From NCBI GenBank assembly GCA_031763025.1, contig JASSKH010000006.1, positions 9,173,691 through 9,237,690 on the forward strand: a stretch of DNA of 64,000 nucleotides, read 5' to 3'. Positions 11,472-22,440 of this stretch are shown one piece after another. The notes under the pieces are model-generated. The model saw nothing but the letters and a program-made list of their open reading frames with translations. It was not told the DNA's origin and did not search any database. Origin of the DNA: Macrocystis pyrifera (Eukaryota; Sar; Phaeophyceae; Laminariales; Laminariaceae). The translations under genes were made by a program, and so were the position numbers. How positions within the stretch are numbered: the stretch's first letter is position 1; every line of letters starts with the position of its first letter.

Positions 11472-12222
11472 GGATATATTCGATACACACGTCGCCCAAA
11501 CTTGCCGTGTCGTGTAATACGTCATTGCGCTATCGTGATATCATGGGTTTGGATGCGCGGAAATTGTGAAAACATGTACGATGGGGGCCATGGTTGACGG
11601 TCTCCCGCCTATTAGAAGACTGCTGTGAACATTTTTCGATCCACTACGTGGCAGATATCGGAAAGTAGCACTGTGTCATCAACACAATGATTGACCGTGT
11701 AACGCTGACCTACACTCCGTTGTATCATAGCAATGCGGATCTACCGTCGAGAACATACCAACAACCGCCTGTACTCGAAAATCGAAGGAATCGTGGATGG
11801 ATAGAAAACAAACAAGCAAGAAAGAAACGAGTACATGGCTGCTCGCAAAGAAGCGGCTACCCACACCTAAACCGCTGAACTCAGAAGGGGCTAGGGGCCA
11901 GCATCACAGAAGCACACCCTTGATACGACTCTCCGCTGCTGCTGCTGTCAGAGCCGGGGCCTGCAGAGTCGGCGCTATCGTCGCTGCTGTTGTCTGCATC
12001 GCTTTCGAGGGGTGCTTTGCACAGGCGACTTGGAACTTTCGGCAGGATTCTCAGAAAGAATCACCCCCCGGCAGCAATTCGAAAAGTTTCTATGAAATAT
12101 ATGGAAACAACGTAATGAGCGCCCAACTGTTGTAGGTGTCTATAAGGAGTAGGAACGGTGCTCCGCCTCGAAAGGGATGCGTGGTCAATGGTCAAATGAC
12201 TACGGCAAGCAACAAATGAGTA
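11472..12222. other. No supported gene
   Basis: One + frame at 11797-12135 opens with Lys/Thr-rich then Ala/Val-rich sequence but has no motif or splice context that would make it convincing. The segment ends at the C run of the next repeat. Confidence 0.35.
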
Positions 12223-12761
12223 CCCCCCCCCCCCCCCCCCGGTTGGGTTGGCGTCGGTTGGCAACGACACTGTAAAACATGCCGCTCACTACGTGAGCTA
12301 GACATCCAGGGCACCGTTTGTTTTTTTTTGTTTGTTTTTGGCGGTCGCCCACAGCTGGTTGTCGAGTGAGATCATTTGTGCGAAGTAAAGAACCTTTACT
12401 CTGCACAAGGGAATTGATCGTATCACGTAGTGTTCAAGGTAAGGCACCCAAGAGGCAGTTACATAGTACTCCTATTGCTGTCTCTGGAAGTGGCTACACC
12501 GGAAATTAAACTAACTCATTGAGGTTGTCATCCATATGCAAGTCCGCCTCACAAGCGGTTCTTAGTAGGATGCAGCTCACCCTTCATGCGACTCGCCGGA
12601 CACCTCACGGCGCTTCGCGCTTGGTGCAAGCAATGTCTGCCTGGTCGGTGAAAACCCGACCATGTAGGGATGCGAGGGTCTATGGTCATACGACTACGGT
12701 CATGCATGAGATCGAGTACATCTCTCCTATCGAGTACACCCCCCCCCCCCCCCGCCCCCCG
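12223..12761 (-). repeat. Poly-G-bounded repeat, copy 3
   Basis: This is a minus-strand copy with C runs at 12223-12240 and from 12739 on. It matches copies 1, 2 and 4 almost throughout. A deletion of 15 bases relative to copy 4 (after aaaacccgac) removes exactly five codons of the conserved frame, which in this orientation reads on the + strand from 12519. Confidence 0.88.
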
Positions 12762-12925
12762 CCAGCAGTTCAGTTTCCTGAGAGACCGCGTCAGGACCGC
12801 TCGCCTATTGGCTCATTGTGCCCAGGTGGTGCTGCGTGACGATACTGCCGTGTGCCGTGGGCCCCCCTTGAGCGTTGAATGTAGCGAATTGATGGTTTGT
12901 GCGCTTAGTTTGTGTGAGTGCGTGT

Positions 12926-13008
12926 TTGTAGGGAAATAAATGTAGACTAAAAATGTTACGCAACAAACGCTACATGAATTTAAGGCTTATAAACTCGATT
13001 TCCACCAC
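12926..13008 (+). repeat. Short direct repeat, left copy
   Basis: About 83 bp starting tgtagggaaat and ending gatttccaccacat is repeated at 13291-13375 with few changes. The two copies enclose about 280 bp of unremarkable sequence. They may be remnants of short LTRs or a local duplication; no coding or priming sites are visible between them. Confidence 0.7.
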
Positions 13009-13290
13009 ATTCTCCCTCACTAAACCTGACTTATCTCTCCTTGCGAGTAAGTCAGGAACCCCCATGAAACTCTGAGTATCCAAGTTTTACCTCCGACTTT
13101 TCGGTACTGGACTCAGTATGCAATGATCGCATTGCTCTCATCGTTCCTTCTAGGGTGTTTTCTAATTTTGTGAGTTTTACAGGTTCTTGAAAATGAGACA
13201 TTCACCTTTTTGTTCCTTTTTTCGGGGGATGAAAGAGAGAATCGAATCACGGACTTCGCTCTTCAAAATCTCACGTCCTGCCGTCGACGC

Positions 13291-13375
13291 CATTGTAGGG
13301 AAATGTAGACTAAAAATGTTGCGTAACAAAGGCTACATGAATTTAAGGCTGAGAAAACTCGATTTCCACCACATG
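13291..13375 (+). repeat. Short direct repeat, right copy
   Basis: This is the partner of 12926-13008. It lacks a four-base aata insertion present in the left copy (gggaaataaatg versus gggaaatg) and differs at a handful of other sites. Confidence 0.7.
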
Positions 13376-13429
13376 TTTTGAAAGGGTTTCCTAAAGAGAT
13401 TGTACAGGCCTAATGAACCGGGAATACCA

Positions 13430-13555
13430 ATACCCGCGGTTACCCGAAAACTCGCGGGTAATGAGCTCGGACCCTACCCGTCAAACGGGTAGGACCCTGA
13501 CGGGTATACCCGACGCGTACCTGGGTAATTGCAATCAGGGTCCTACCTCTAGTAG
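13430..13555. repeat. Second GGGTACCCG-like tract
   Basis: Phrases such as tacccgcggttacccg, cgggtaggaccctg and gggtataccc alternate over about 120 bp, as in 11150-11255. It is low-complexity and self-complementary. Confidence 0.55.
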
Positions 13556-13969
13556 TGGCGGTGCTGTTGCCGCGGGTCTCCTCTGCTGTAACCATGAGCA
13601 TAGATAGACTGCTTTTGACAGTCATGAATTTCATGACGGGTTCATTTATGTTTCTCATGATGCCCCTAATCGTATGTAGACGTATACAATAATGTTGATA
13701 CAGCCAAGTTGCTGCATATTGATATTAATAGTGATTTTAGAGTTTTACTGCTGTTGCCACGATCCACCTGCTGTTACCGTGAGTTCTTATTTCACATTCA
13801 TTCGATCACTAGAAACTTTTCAAGACATAAGATATACGTAGATATTTTTTTCATCGTGTGCCAACCGTACGTGTTCATGAATAAATACAGAGAGCTGCTT
13901 CCTACTATTAAAAGCGATGTTTTGGGAAATTTCGCCTTTATCCTGCACATTTACAAAATCATTTGTAGT

Positions 13970-14490
13970 CGTAGTAGTATACCTGGTAGTAGTTTGTACG
14001 GTGCATGCTGCTACTACCTTTACTACGGTACATGCATCAGCGTACTATCAATATTATTAGTAATAGTGGTAGTGGTGTACATTTAGAGTAACAGCAGTAT
14101 AGTAGTCATGCCCGTGATTCGTCTTACCGCTTGCATGCTACGTCGCCATTGTATGGAAGTTTTAGTATTGTAGGAGAAGTAGTAGTAGGTATAGTAGTGT
14201 TCTAGTATTTATTCATGCTGCTTCTACCTGTACTGCATCTACGTATTGATGGTGATGCATAGTAACAGTATAGTATTATCCCACATCATGGTACCGCTGG
14301 GTTATTTGACCTCTCTTTCTACCATGAGGGTATAACGTATTGGCGTCTGGTCAGCAATAGTACTTAGTAGTAGTGCACCAGGTAGGATTTTGTAGAGTGC
14401 ATGCTGCTTCTACCTGTACTACATCTGCGTAGTAGTGGTAGTGGTGTGTAGTGAAGGTATAGTAGTCAACCCATGGTACCACGTCCATGT
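13970..14490 (+). repeat. Degenerate tandem repeat, three units
   Basis: The phrase catgctgcttctacctgtac (or a close variant), followed by an agtggtagtggtg block and agtatagtagtc, recurs starting near 14004, 14214 and 14398. The spacing is about 185-210 bp. The + frame at 13709-14086 runs into it but shows no domain. Units are separated by gtagtagta runs. Confidence 0.65.
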
Positions 14491-14676
14491 AGTTGTGTAG
14501 TATTCACGGATAGAGTAGTACTAGGTTCCTGCCGATTACTCTTACTCTTTCCTTCGAGCATGCTACCCATGTGGCTCTCGTTTCCGCCAAGAACAGCTAC
14601 ACGGGTGTTACCTGTGACTCCCTTTTCCCCTTGCGACGCCCCTGGGATCACGTTACCCACATCCCGAAGGGGAACT

Positions 14677-14745
14677 TCCTCACTGCATCAACCCTTCCCA
14701 GCCTGTCTTCCTAGTTCGACCAACTGCACCCGTCATCAACTCGGC
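14677..14745 (+). repeat. Short fragment of the arm A/B element
   Basis: About 65 bp here (tcaacccttcccag, then ctagttcgaccaactgca and cgtcat) matches 37785-37835 of arm A and the complement of 39218-39268 of arm B. It appears to be a truncated relic of the end of the Gag-bearing element. The rest of the element is absent. Confidence 0.6.
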
Positions 14746-14995
14746 AATTGTTTAATAGTGGGGCCTGGGGGAGGCGAAAAAAGAAGAGAGGGAAAAATTT
14801 CCAAGGCTTGCGCAGGCATTCTCGATACGGGTCGCTCAAGTTTTCGAGTTTTGTTTCATTGCTGCCAGTGCCTGTGCCACGTGCTCTCTGCTGCGACACC
14901 ACCACGAGCGCTATAGTTGGACCTCGCCGTGAAAATGGCCACATTCGAAATATATTATTGTGTAGAGCCACATCATAGATAGGTATTTAAGTCGG

Positions 14996-15260
14996 GTACA
15001 AAGGGTTCAAGGGTTAGATTGACAAGCCGAGCGTACAGCTACGCCGACCCTGGCCTCGTGCGTCCTGCTGCTACTGCTGCTGCTGCTGTCTCGTTGCTGG
15101 AGAAGCACTGCTGCTGTAGATGTCGTACATAAGTACAAGCTTTAGTAGTAAGTAGTGGTGGCACCTGTCACGAGAAATAAGCTCTTTCTGTTGGACAAAA
15201 CATTTCAGATTCAGAGTTTTCGTCTTCAAATTATGCTGAATTTCAACCAGAAAACATCGT
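14996..15260 (+). repeat. CTG-rich repeat Z, copy A
   Basis: This unit begins acaaagggttcaagggttag and continues with ccgagcgtacagc, a CTG-rich core, ttgctggagaag, gtagatgtcgtac and agttttcgtcttcaaatt. Related units are at 17290, 17546 and 17674. Frames across it are not conserved between copies. Confidence 0.75.
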
Positions 15261-15539
15261 TGGAAAAGACGAAAAAACATGTCAGTTGTGTGTGTGTGTT
15301 TGTGTGTTCTTGTTCTTTCTACCCGTCGACATCCAGCACAACCGGTGTCCGTGCCGATTCTTTAACGCATACTCACGTTATCGAGGCACGAGAAAATGCG
15401 AGTTTTACACGTACGGAAGAAGTTTGGGCAACCGAGCAGATCAACGGGGGTTAATTGTACGTGGCAATTGGATAGCCTCGAGACACACCTTGCCTATAGT
15501 TCGTAGTTGTTGACCAGCGAGCTAAGAACGTTGTCAAGC

Positions 15540-16030
15540 GGAGTCAGGGCTACAAGAGTTAAGGTGTGATACAGATTAGTTTCAGTTCCCACCCACCCGC
15601 CCGTGTTTTTGAGGGAGTCAGTGGAGGGGAAGTTGACGGTCGCAGCAACGTTGTGGTGTGCTTGTTGCTGTTTGTTTGACGCACCTATAGTGGACGCTGT
15701 GTACGCGTCCGGGTGTCGTAGATTGCGCAGGTTTGCGATGGTGGCTAGCCGCTTTTGGTGTTTTCGTTAATATGCACGGCATGCCGCTTCATTGTGTCAT
15801 AGATAGTGGATACGTATATGTCTCCTTGGTTTGGGGGTGCGTTTGAAATTATTGTGATACGTTTAGGACTAAACGCGGTAGTGCATTAGCTAGCTGACTG
15901 GATGATGCAGAGGGGCGTTGCTTTAATTCCATTATTTAATATGGACATTTTATACGTATGTCTCCAGGCTGGGGGTACACGTCTTTCCTTGTCGGGGAAC
16001 TGCGTTGTTGTAGCGCAGATATCAGTGTGA
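15540..16030 (+). repeat. Diverged dispersed repeat X, copy 2
   Basis: This copy is homologous to 5000-5430; see that entry for landmarks. It is interrupted by extra sequence around 15780-15955 relative to copy 1. No gene is visible. Confidence 0.55.
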
Positions 16031-16499
16031 TTTGGTTTTAAACCGGACGCAATGGTGCTGATTCATCAGCTGCTCGGGATTTGGGCGCAATCTAAAACCG
16101 TAGGAGAGAGGTGGTGTATCCGTAGTTGTACGTTGGCCGTGAAGTGCATCTATCTGGTATGATATAGTGTATGCATTCATACTTGTTTTTCGCATATACG
16201 CGCCAGTGCAGTTGCCAGGTGTATGCGTGTGTTGATGTTGGCCTTTGTATTGCACGTGTTCACGAGTCTTGAGACAGGCTGGCGTCGAGCGTTCGACATT
16301 ACCAGTTGGCACGGAAGTTGACTCGAGTTTACGGATGCTAACGTGGGGTTGCTGTTGGAGCAGCCTGAGGGGCTTGCCCTTCTCTCTGCCCCCCTTGTCT
16401 CTGAGCGGGGGGGTGCGAACTAATATGATACAACATCGAAAGCAAAGCGCAAACCCTGAGAGATCCAATACGAATACAAGTTCTGTGGTCACATCAGTG

Positions 16500-16570
16500 C
16501 AGATTTTTCGTCTTCAAATTATTATGCCGGATTTCGAGGTGGAAACCAGGATAAACACGACAAAATCCAG
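16500..16570 (+). repeat. Repeat Z tail, detached copy
   Basis: The phrase gatttttcgtcttcaaatt followed by attatgccggatttcgagg and a cacgacaaaatccag end is repeated at 18057-18133. In complete repeat Z units this part follows the CTG core. Confidence 0.65.
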
Positions 16571-17289
16571 TATTTGTTACAAGTGTGAGCGTTCTGCTGT
16601 TTAAAATTTATATTAAGAGCAGAAAAGGCTATTAATAATGAGGCGCGCGAAGCGCGCAAAAAGCGGGCGAGCCTTTTTTTTCTTGGAATTTTCCAAGAAA
16701 AAAAAAGCCTCTTCATAGCGGCTCGGATACGAGCGTGGGGTGCCTTGTTTTGAGTTTTTCTCTATGTGTGTGTGTGTGTGGTGGGGTGTGTGTGTGTGTG
16801 TGATTCAATATTTTTTGGGGCAACGTTTGACCACCGCCCTCGACGCACACCGCACCAATTCCAGTCCCGGCGGGCTCTGTGGACGCGCACACACAAAAGA
16901 GACCTCCTGGTGCTGGTGCGGTGGTAAGTCGTTCACAGCAGCTCGAGCTAGGTGTGGCAACGTGTGTAGGCACATGTTGGTGCTGGGCCATGTTGAAAAA
17001 ACACAGAACCAACAACACATTATATTTTGAAACCCAGCTAGCTCTACGAGTACTCGTAGGTAGGCAGACTGTGCCTGTCCACAGCAACGAGCGTTCGGGT
17101 TGTCCCGAGACATGCTGCAGGCCCACCCTCCTGCTGATGAGGGGACTGAGAAGCAGGAGAGTATCTGCTGTATAATAGTTGTTGTACAGCAGTAGTAGTA
17201 GTGGTGGCACTGCTAGAAGAAGCTCTGCTGGACACACGTCAGATTGTAGATTTTTCGTCTTCAAATTATGAGTTCGGGACCAGGAAACA

Positions 17290-17945
17290 CATGTACGAAG
17301 GGTTCACACACAAGCCGAGCGTACAGCGACGCTGACCTGGCCTCGTGTGTCCTACTGCTGCTGCTGTTTTGCTGCTGGAGAAGCTCTGCTGTAGATGTCG
17401 TACATCATCTGTAGTAGCGGTGGCACCTGCTACCTGCTACGAGAAGTTCTCTCTTGGACAGAGCACGTCGAGTGCAGATTTTTCGTCTTGAAATTATTAT
17501 GCCGAATTTCGAGTTCAAAACCAACACAGGACAAAATCGAGTACGTGTACAAAGGGTTCAAGGGTTCAGATTGACAAGCCAAGCGTACAGCGACGCTGAC
17601 CCTGGCGTCGTGTGTCCTACTGCTACTGCTGCTGCTGTTTTGTTGCTGGAGAAACACTTCTGCTGCTGTAGATGTGTACAAAGGGTTCAAGGGTTAGATT
17701 GACAAGCCGAGCCGCCGAGCGTACAGCGACGCTGAACCTGGCCTCGTGCGTCCCACTGCTACTGCTGCTGCTGCTGTTTTTGTTGCTGGAGAAACACAGC
17801 TGCTGTATGTAGATGTCGTACATCAGTACAAGCAAGTAGTGGTGGCACCTGCTACGAGAAAGAAGCGTCTTCTGTTGGACAAATATTTTCAGATGCAGAT
17901 TTTTCGTGTTCAAATTAATTATGCCGAATTTCAACCAGAAAACAC
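17290..17945 (+). repeat. CTG-rich repeat Z, copies B, C and D
   Basis: Three consecutive units start near 17290, 17546 and 17674, each with caagcc(ga/aa)gcgtacagc, a run of ctgctgctg, then ttgctggagaa and gtagatg. Copy C is truncated after the CTG core and copy D follows at once, so this is a degenerate tandem array with unequal unit length. Minus-strand frames reading Gln/Ser/Ala runs here are by-products of the trinucleotides. Confidence 0.75.
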
Positions 17946-18056
17946 TTGCTGTTGGAAAAACAGAAAAGAGAAAAAATATGTATCAGGTGTGTGTCTATTT
18001 GTCGTCTTGTTCTTTCCACCCGTCGACATCCAGTTCTGTGGTCACACAGCAGTAGT

Positions 18057-18133
18057 ACATATTTTTCGTCTTCAAATTATTATGCCGGATTTCGAGGTGG
18101 AAATACCAGGATACACACGACAAAATCCAGTAC
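18057..18133 (+). repeat. Repeat Z tail, second detached copy
   Basis: This copy nearly matches 16500-16570 but carries a short insertion (taccaggatacac). Two further short phrases, gaggtcgcgcctcattacca and the ttggttcagcacaaa segment, repeat just downstream at about 18290-18365 and 18440-18540, so the local region has been duplicated more than once. Confidence 0.6.
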
Positions 18134-18559
18134 CTGGTATTTGTTACAGGTGTGTCCGTACTGCTGTGCTGTCTGTTTCAAGAGCAGGATATGATGCCAA
18201 GAATATTTACGGATATGAGATTCACCAACGACGGCGTATAGGTAGTAGGTACAGCAGCAGCAGTAGATGTTCGTTCGTGTTGGTTCAGCACAAATCAAAT
18301 GTTGTGCATGATGCATCGCAGATATGACTACTGCAGGTATTGCTGAGGTCGCGCCTCATTACCACCAATTACTAGTAGTAATAAGAACATTTATGATATT
18401 GAGATTCAGGCGTAGGTAGATGTTCGTTCCAGTTGGTTCAGCACAAAACTGAATACAATCCGTATTCGCCCAGCATGATACACCGCAGATATGACTATAT
18501 ACTGCAGGTATTACTGAGGTCGCGCCTCATTATTACCACCAATTACTGGTAACGACCCT

Positions 18560-19630
18560 TATCGTCGATTAACGCTGCAAGGCACGCACTGCTGTGGAAG
18601 TCAGGAAGAGGACCGCTTGGTCTGTGTGAGCCCAGGTCAGGCTGACGGCTACGTAGTACGTAGTGTGGAGGAGGAAGGAAAAATGAATTAAAATTGTCGA
18701 TGATGGTGTTTTGTTATTTATCATCCACGAAGTTTTCAGGGTACCGGCGCACCCAGGACACACCACTTCTCAAACACGCACACGTATCAGCAGAAGATGT
18801 GCCAGCAGATGTTGTGGTTCCTACGACACCGCTCGTGGGCGAATGACTCAGATACGACTGCGGTAAACTCACCGCCCTATTCTACAGCAAGCAGCACCAG
18901 CAGCACCAGCAGCACAGGGGAACGGCGAGAGTTTGGGAACCTGGAAAAAAGGGCACCCACCTCCCTCTCCTTCCTGTTGATCTGCTCAGGGTGTGTTTGG
19001 GTGTTTCTTGAGCCTTGTGCTTAAATGGCTGAAGGTGTGCTGTTCGGCGATTTCCACTGTGTTGGTGTGCGGCCTATAGCCTCCTGGCCGCGTGCGTTCT
19101 CCACATGCACTGTTTCAACCAATATTTTTTACGATCGCTCGCGTACAGCAGTGTGGTTTTGGGTGCCTCATGGAGAGACTATCTTGCGCCGTGAACGCGC
19201 TGGTTAACAAACTCCCGTGCACTACTCGTACGTACCTTTGCTCGTCGAGAGCAAATATTTCTTGCAATATGAGAAATTTCCGCGGGTCAAGGAACGCGTC
19301 TCGTCTATTACATTTTTCAATGACAGTCTTGGCAACGATTCCACAGGTGCTTCCAGTACACACACCATACTCGAGTTTTCTGGCGTATAGAGACGTGACG
19401 ACGTTTGGTCGGAAGTCTGTGCAAGTGACTGCCAACCAGGAAAAACAATTAATTTGACATTTAAAAGGAGTAGATTTAGCAATCTGGGAGAAAGGCGGAT
19501 CTTTAGGGTTGTTTTCGACTTGAAATTTGTGTGCGCGGTCTGCACTTCTGTGCTTCGGAATCGTCGTCCGAAATTAATTGAGTTTTTTTTTTTTTTTATC
19601 TACTTCGGCGGATTGGTAAAAATATATATC
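18560..19630. other. No supported gene
   Basis: Open frames of up to 121 codons occur on the + strand (19092-19457) but show no domain. A short cagcaccagcagcac run is at 18890-18915. Nothing could be assigned. Confidence 0.35.
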
Positions 19631-19632
19631 GT

Positions 19633-19727
19633 TAGTACCGCAGTCCCGATTTGTGGACAAACCCCGATTTGTGGACAAACCAGTATAATTGCAAGTTATT
19701 TGTCCCCAAAACGGGACCGCGGTACTA
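19633..19727 (+). mobile_element. Second MITE-like palindrome (family N)
   Basis: The 95 bp begin tagtaccgcagtcccg and end cgggaccgcggtacta, an inverted repeat of 16 bases with one mismatch. A duplicated phrase, ccgatttgtggacaaac, sits inside the left half. The sequence differs from family M. A single copy is visible, so calling it a MITE is inference. Confidence 0.55.
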
Positions 19728-19837
19728 AAAGCACACTTCCACGTTCCAATTTCGTCTCCTGACAGGTGTCAATTTCCAGGTACGATGCAGCCGCGTTAAT
19801 GTCCACAGCAGTATTGGCCCGTTTTGGCTTCGGTTTG

Positions 19838-20004
<167 letters not shown>

Positions 20005-20226
20005 TTTATTTTTAAACGTCCAACGTCCTTCTCCACCACAATTCCATTGCCGTATTTCATGTACCTGAAATACAGCAACATTCTATCATAATCCATCCAT
20101 TTTTATTTTTCTCTTCATAAAATTTCAATCAATATAGTCCTCCTTGTTAATCACTTTTTTTGTTACCCACAAAAGAAATATTCACCAGTCCTGGCAAACC
20201 TCATAATAGTCTTACTAAACAATTAC

Positions 20227-20335
20227 TATTACGGGGGTCCATAGTTAACGGGACCAAATGTTGTTAGTAAAAATAGGTAAATATATAGGTTTTTATGTAC
20301 ACCATAAGTCCTATTAACTATGGACCCCCGTAATA
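20227..20335 (+). mobile_element. MITE family M, copy 2 (in arm A)
   Basis: The 109 bp have ends tattacgggggtccatag and ctatggacccccgtaata. It sits in arm A next to the block caattacta. The MITE in arm B (41575-41687) is in the same relative orientation but on the other side of that block. Confidence 0.88.
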
Positions 20336-20452
20336 TTAAATATTGATAATATGCCCCATCCCCCCATCCCTTCCTGAAGTAAAATACAACCACAAAAAAC
20401 TCCGTAGTCAACCCAAACCAAATAGAAAACCCCACATAAAATAAAATACGTT

Positions 20453-20470
20453 AAAAATATATATCACCAT
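20453..20470 (+). repeat. Left member of an 18 bp direct repeat flanking the long-TIR element
   Basis: AAAAATATATATCACCAT here recurs at 28733-28750 with one difference (G for A at the seventeenth base). Arm B has the site only once (complement of about 41433-41450, with one further difference). This supports a target-site duplication of unusual length. Confidence 0.7.
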
Positions 20471-21640
20471 AGATAGGCTATTTGCGACACCGGTGTCGTA
20501 ATTTCTTATTTGCGACGCGGTGTCGCAAATAAGCCCGCAAAAAGCGGCTTATTTGCGACACCGCGTCACGTTCGCGGCACACACCTCAGACTGGCTCCGC
20601 ACCGCCAAACATGTGTTGGCATGGTGCACGGTCATCATTGAAGCTATCGCATGGCCAAAACGGGCCAGGACTTGAGATATCTGGCTTCCGGGTGCACTCG
20701 CAAAACGTTCAGATCGGTGTCGCAAATACCGTGTTTGCGACACAGCGCCGTAGTTGTCGCACACGCTCTGCGTCGGCAACGCACTACCATTAGAGTCTCT
20801 GCATGGTGTGGGGTTACCATTGAAGCTATCGTGTAGCCAAAACGGGCGAGTACTCGAGGAGATATGCGGTACCCTAGTACACGGTCAGAATATTCAACGT
20901 GGCTGTTCTACTACTACTACTGCTGTGCTACGTACAACAGAGTAAACACACAAAACTACACATAACCCATCAGACTGCCTAGCCGACCAGGGCATCCAAA
21001 ATAATCGGGAGTTGACTGCGTAGCTCGACGAGGAGACTACGCATTATTTTGAGTGGGGCAGGTCAGTGCGCACAATCTGCTGAAGTTGCGGGTGTTGGTG
21101 AGTCTTCCATAGTAGTTGGAGTTCGCTCCGCAAATATTCTGCCTAAACGTACGGAAAAACCTCCAACCCGCGCACCAGTGTGTACAGCATACAACAGCAC
21201 GGTGGGAACTCTACGCAATAATACTGCAGGGCATCGAAGGACACCTTCCAAGCAGCCTATGAACTCCGCGACCTTCAACACGCGTTACACATACCGATTT
21301 CTTCGTTACCATGAACAAGGCGGCTAACCCCTCTGCCGCTTACATTGAACTCATGCAGTCCGCTGTGGGTTTCTATTGTATGTTTCACAACAATTAGAGA
21401 CAAACATCGGGAATCCGTTTACAAACCATGTGCTACGCATGTGCCCTAAGTTAGACTATTAATATTAATAGTATATGTCAATACTGCAGCAGTGTGGATA
21501 CTGCTGTGGACTGCTGTTGGTGCAACAAGCAGGATAATGTGTCGGAAAGAACGCGTACAGCGAACATGACGCATAGCTAGGCAAGCTGCAGCATGGCCGC
21601 CCTCTGTGCATCTATGGGGTGTGTTCGTTGCCTTAGTTAA

Positions 21641-21644
21641 TCCG
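21641..21644. other. Target-site duplication TCCG of the gypsy element (left)
   Basis: TCCG lies immediately outside the left LTR, and the same four bases follow the right LTR at 27403-27406. A 4-6 bp duplication is normal for Ty3/gypsy integrases. It shows that these two LTRs belong to one insertion. Confidence 0.85.
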
Positions 21645-21876
21645 TATGGCCTCTGCCAGATGATATCAGCAAGAGGGCTTCCAGCGAGGGACTCCACCAG
21701 TCTCGCTGGCCTCGCACTCAGTAAGTCTTGTTCTTAGAGCTTGTATTATCACGGAGTGATCCTCATCGGACCACGAGCCAGGTGGCTAGGGGACATCACA
21801 CAGGATCCCCGGCCACTGCTCCACTCACACATGCGATTACACTGAAACCTCCACGGCTTGGTATCTTTTGGCTACA
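21645..21876 (-). repeat. 3' LTR of the Ty3/gypsy element
   Basis: This 232 bp LTR is identical, base for base as I read it, to 27171-27402. In element orientation it starts TGTAGCC and ends GGCCATA. A short G-rich stretch (complement of cacccccaaag, 21878-21888) abuts it and is the likely polypurine tract. Identity of the LTRs implies recent insertion. Confidence 0.93.
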
Positions 21877-21954
21877 GCACCCCCAAAGCGAGTTCACTCG
21901 ACACGAACGAGCTTGACAAAACCAAAAAACCAAGACGAAATCGCATGCGGCAAA

Positions 21955-22440
21955 TCACAAATCAATGCTGAACTCTGAAGCAATTTTAATCTTGAGCGCA
22001 CGGGTCATCCGTAATTTGCGCAATTCCTTCACGACGAATTCAGGCGCAGCAGAATAAATCGACCGCAAAGACTCCCACGTGCGCTCCTCTGCTTCGAAAC
22101 CATCCCAATCGACCAAGACAATCACCTCGTTGGCATCATCTTCGGCCACATGCACCAAAGCATTCATGCGGCATTCACCCTGCGCAAAGGAATGTTGGAA
22201 AACATCCTTCAGATCAGCGGTGACGTTCAACGTCGCATCCGCATAAAATCGTAAACGAGCCACGTGAGCTTGATGCACCTTCCCAGAAACGATGTTCTGA
22301 ACTGAGTACACATGATCATGATCAGCTGCTACCACACGCCACGGACCAGTCCATGTGGACAACAATTTCGGTGTGACACCCTGCCGACGAACACGAGCAT
22401 ACAACACGAAATCACCAACCGCAAATTTTGGCAACACCAC
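21955..22440 (-). CDS. Ty3/gypsy integrase C-terminus with chromodomain, shifted frame
   Basis: This frame continues the gag-pol protein after a one-base frameshift. It begins VLPKFAVGDFVLYARV, then has the integrase C-terminal GPW motif (STWTGPWRVV). Near residues 108-130 it has a chromodomain-like segment with VIVLVDWDGFEAEERTWESL, the aromatic and acidic pattern seen in chromoviral integrases. Such domains steer integration to chromatin marks in well-studied chromoviruses. The stop is 78 bp before the 3' LTR. The first residues overlap the out-of-frame tail of gag-pol. There is no independent promoter or start; the ATG-equivalent (GTG) at 22440 is only where the open frame begins. Confidence 0.85.
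   Translation of the reverse strand: MVLPKFAVGDFVLYARVRRQGVTPKLLSTWTGPWRVVAADHDHVYSVQNIVSGKVHQAHVARLRFYADATLNVTADLKDVFQHSFAQGECRMNALVHVAEDDANEVIVLVDWDGFEAEERTWESLRSIYSAAPEFVVKELRKLRMTRALKIKIASEFSIDL

Noticed and set aside
13709-14086. Small membrane protein gene
   Set aside because: Hydrophobic residues come mostly from the degenerate gtagtag tandem repeat; the frame is not kept in other units.
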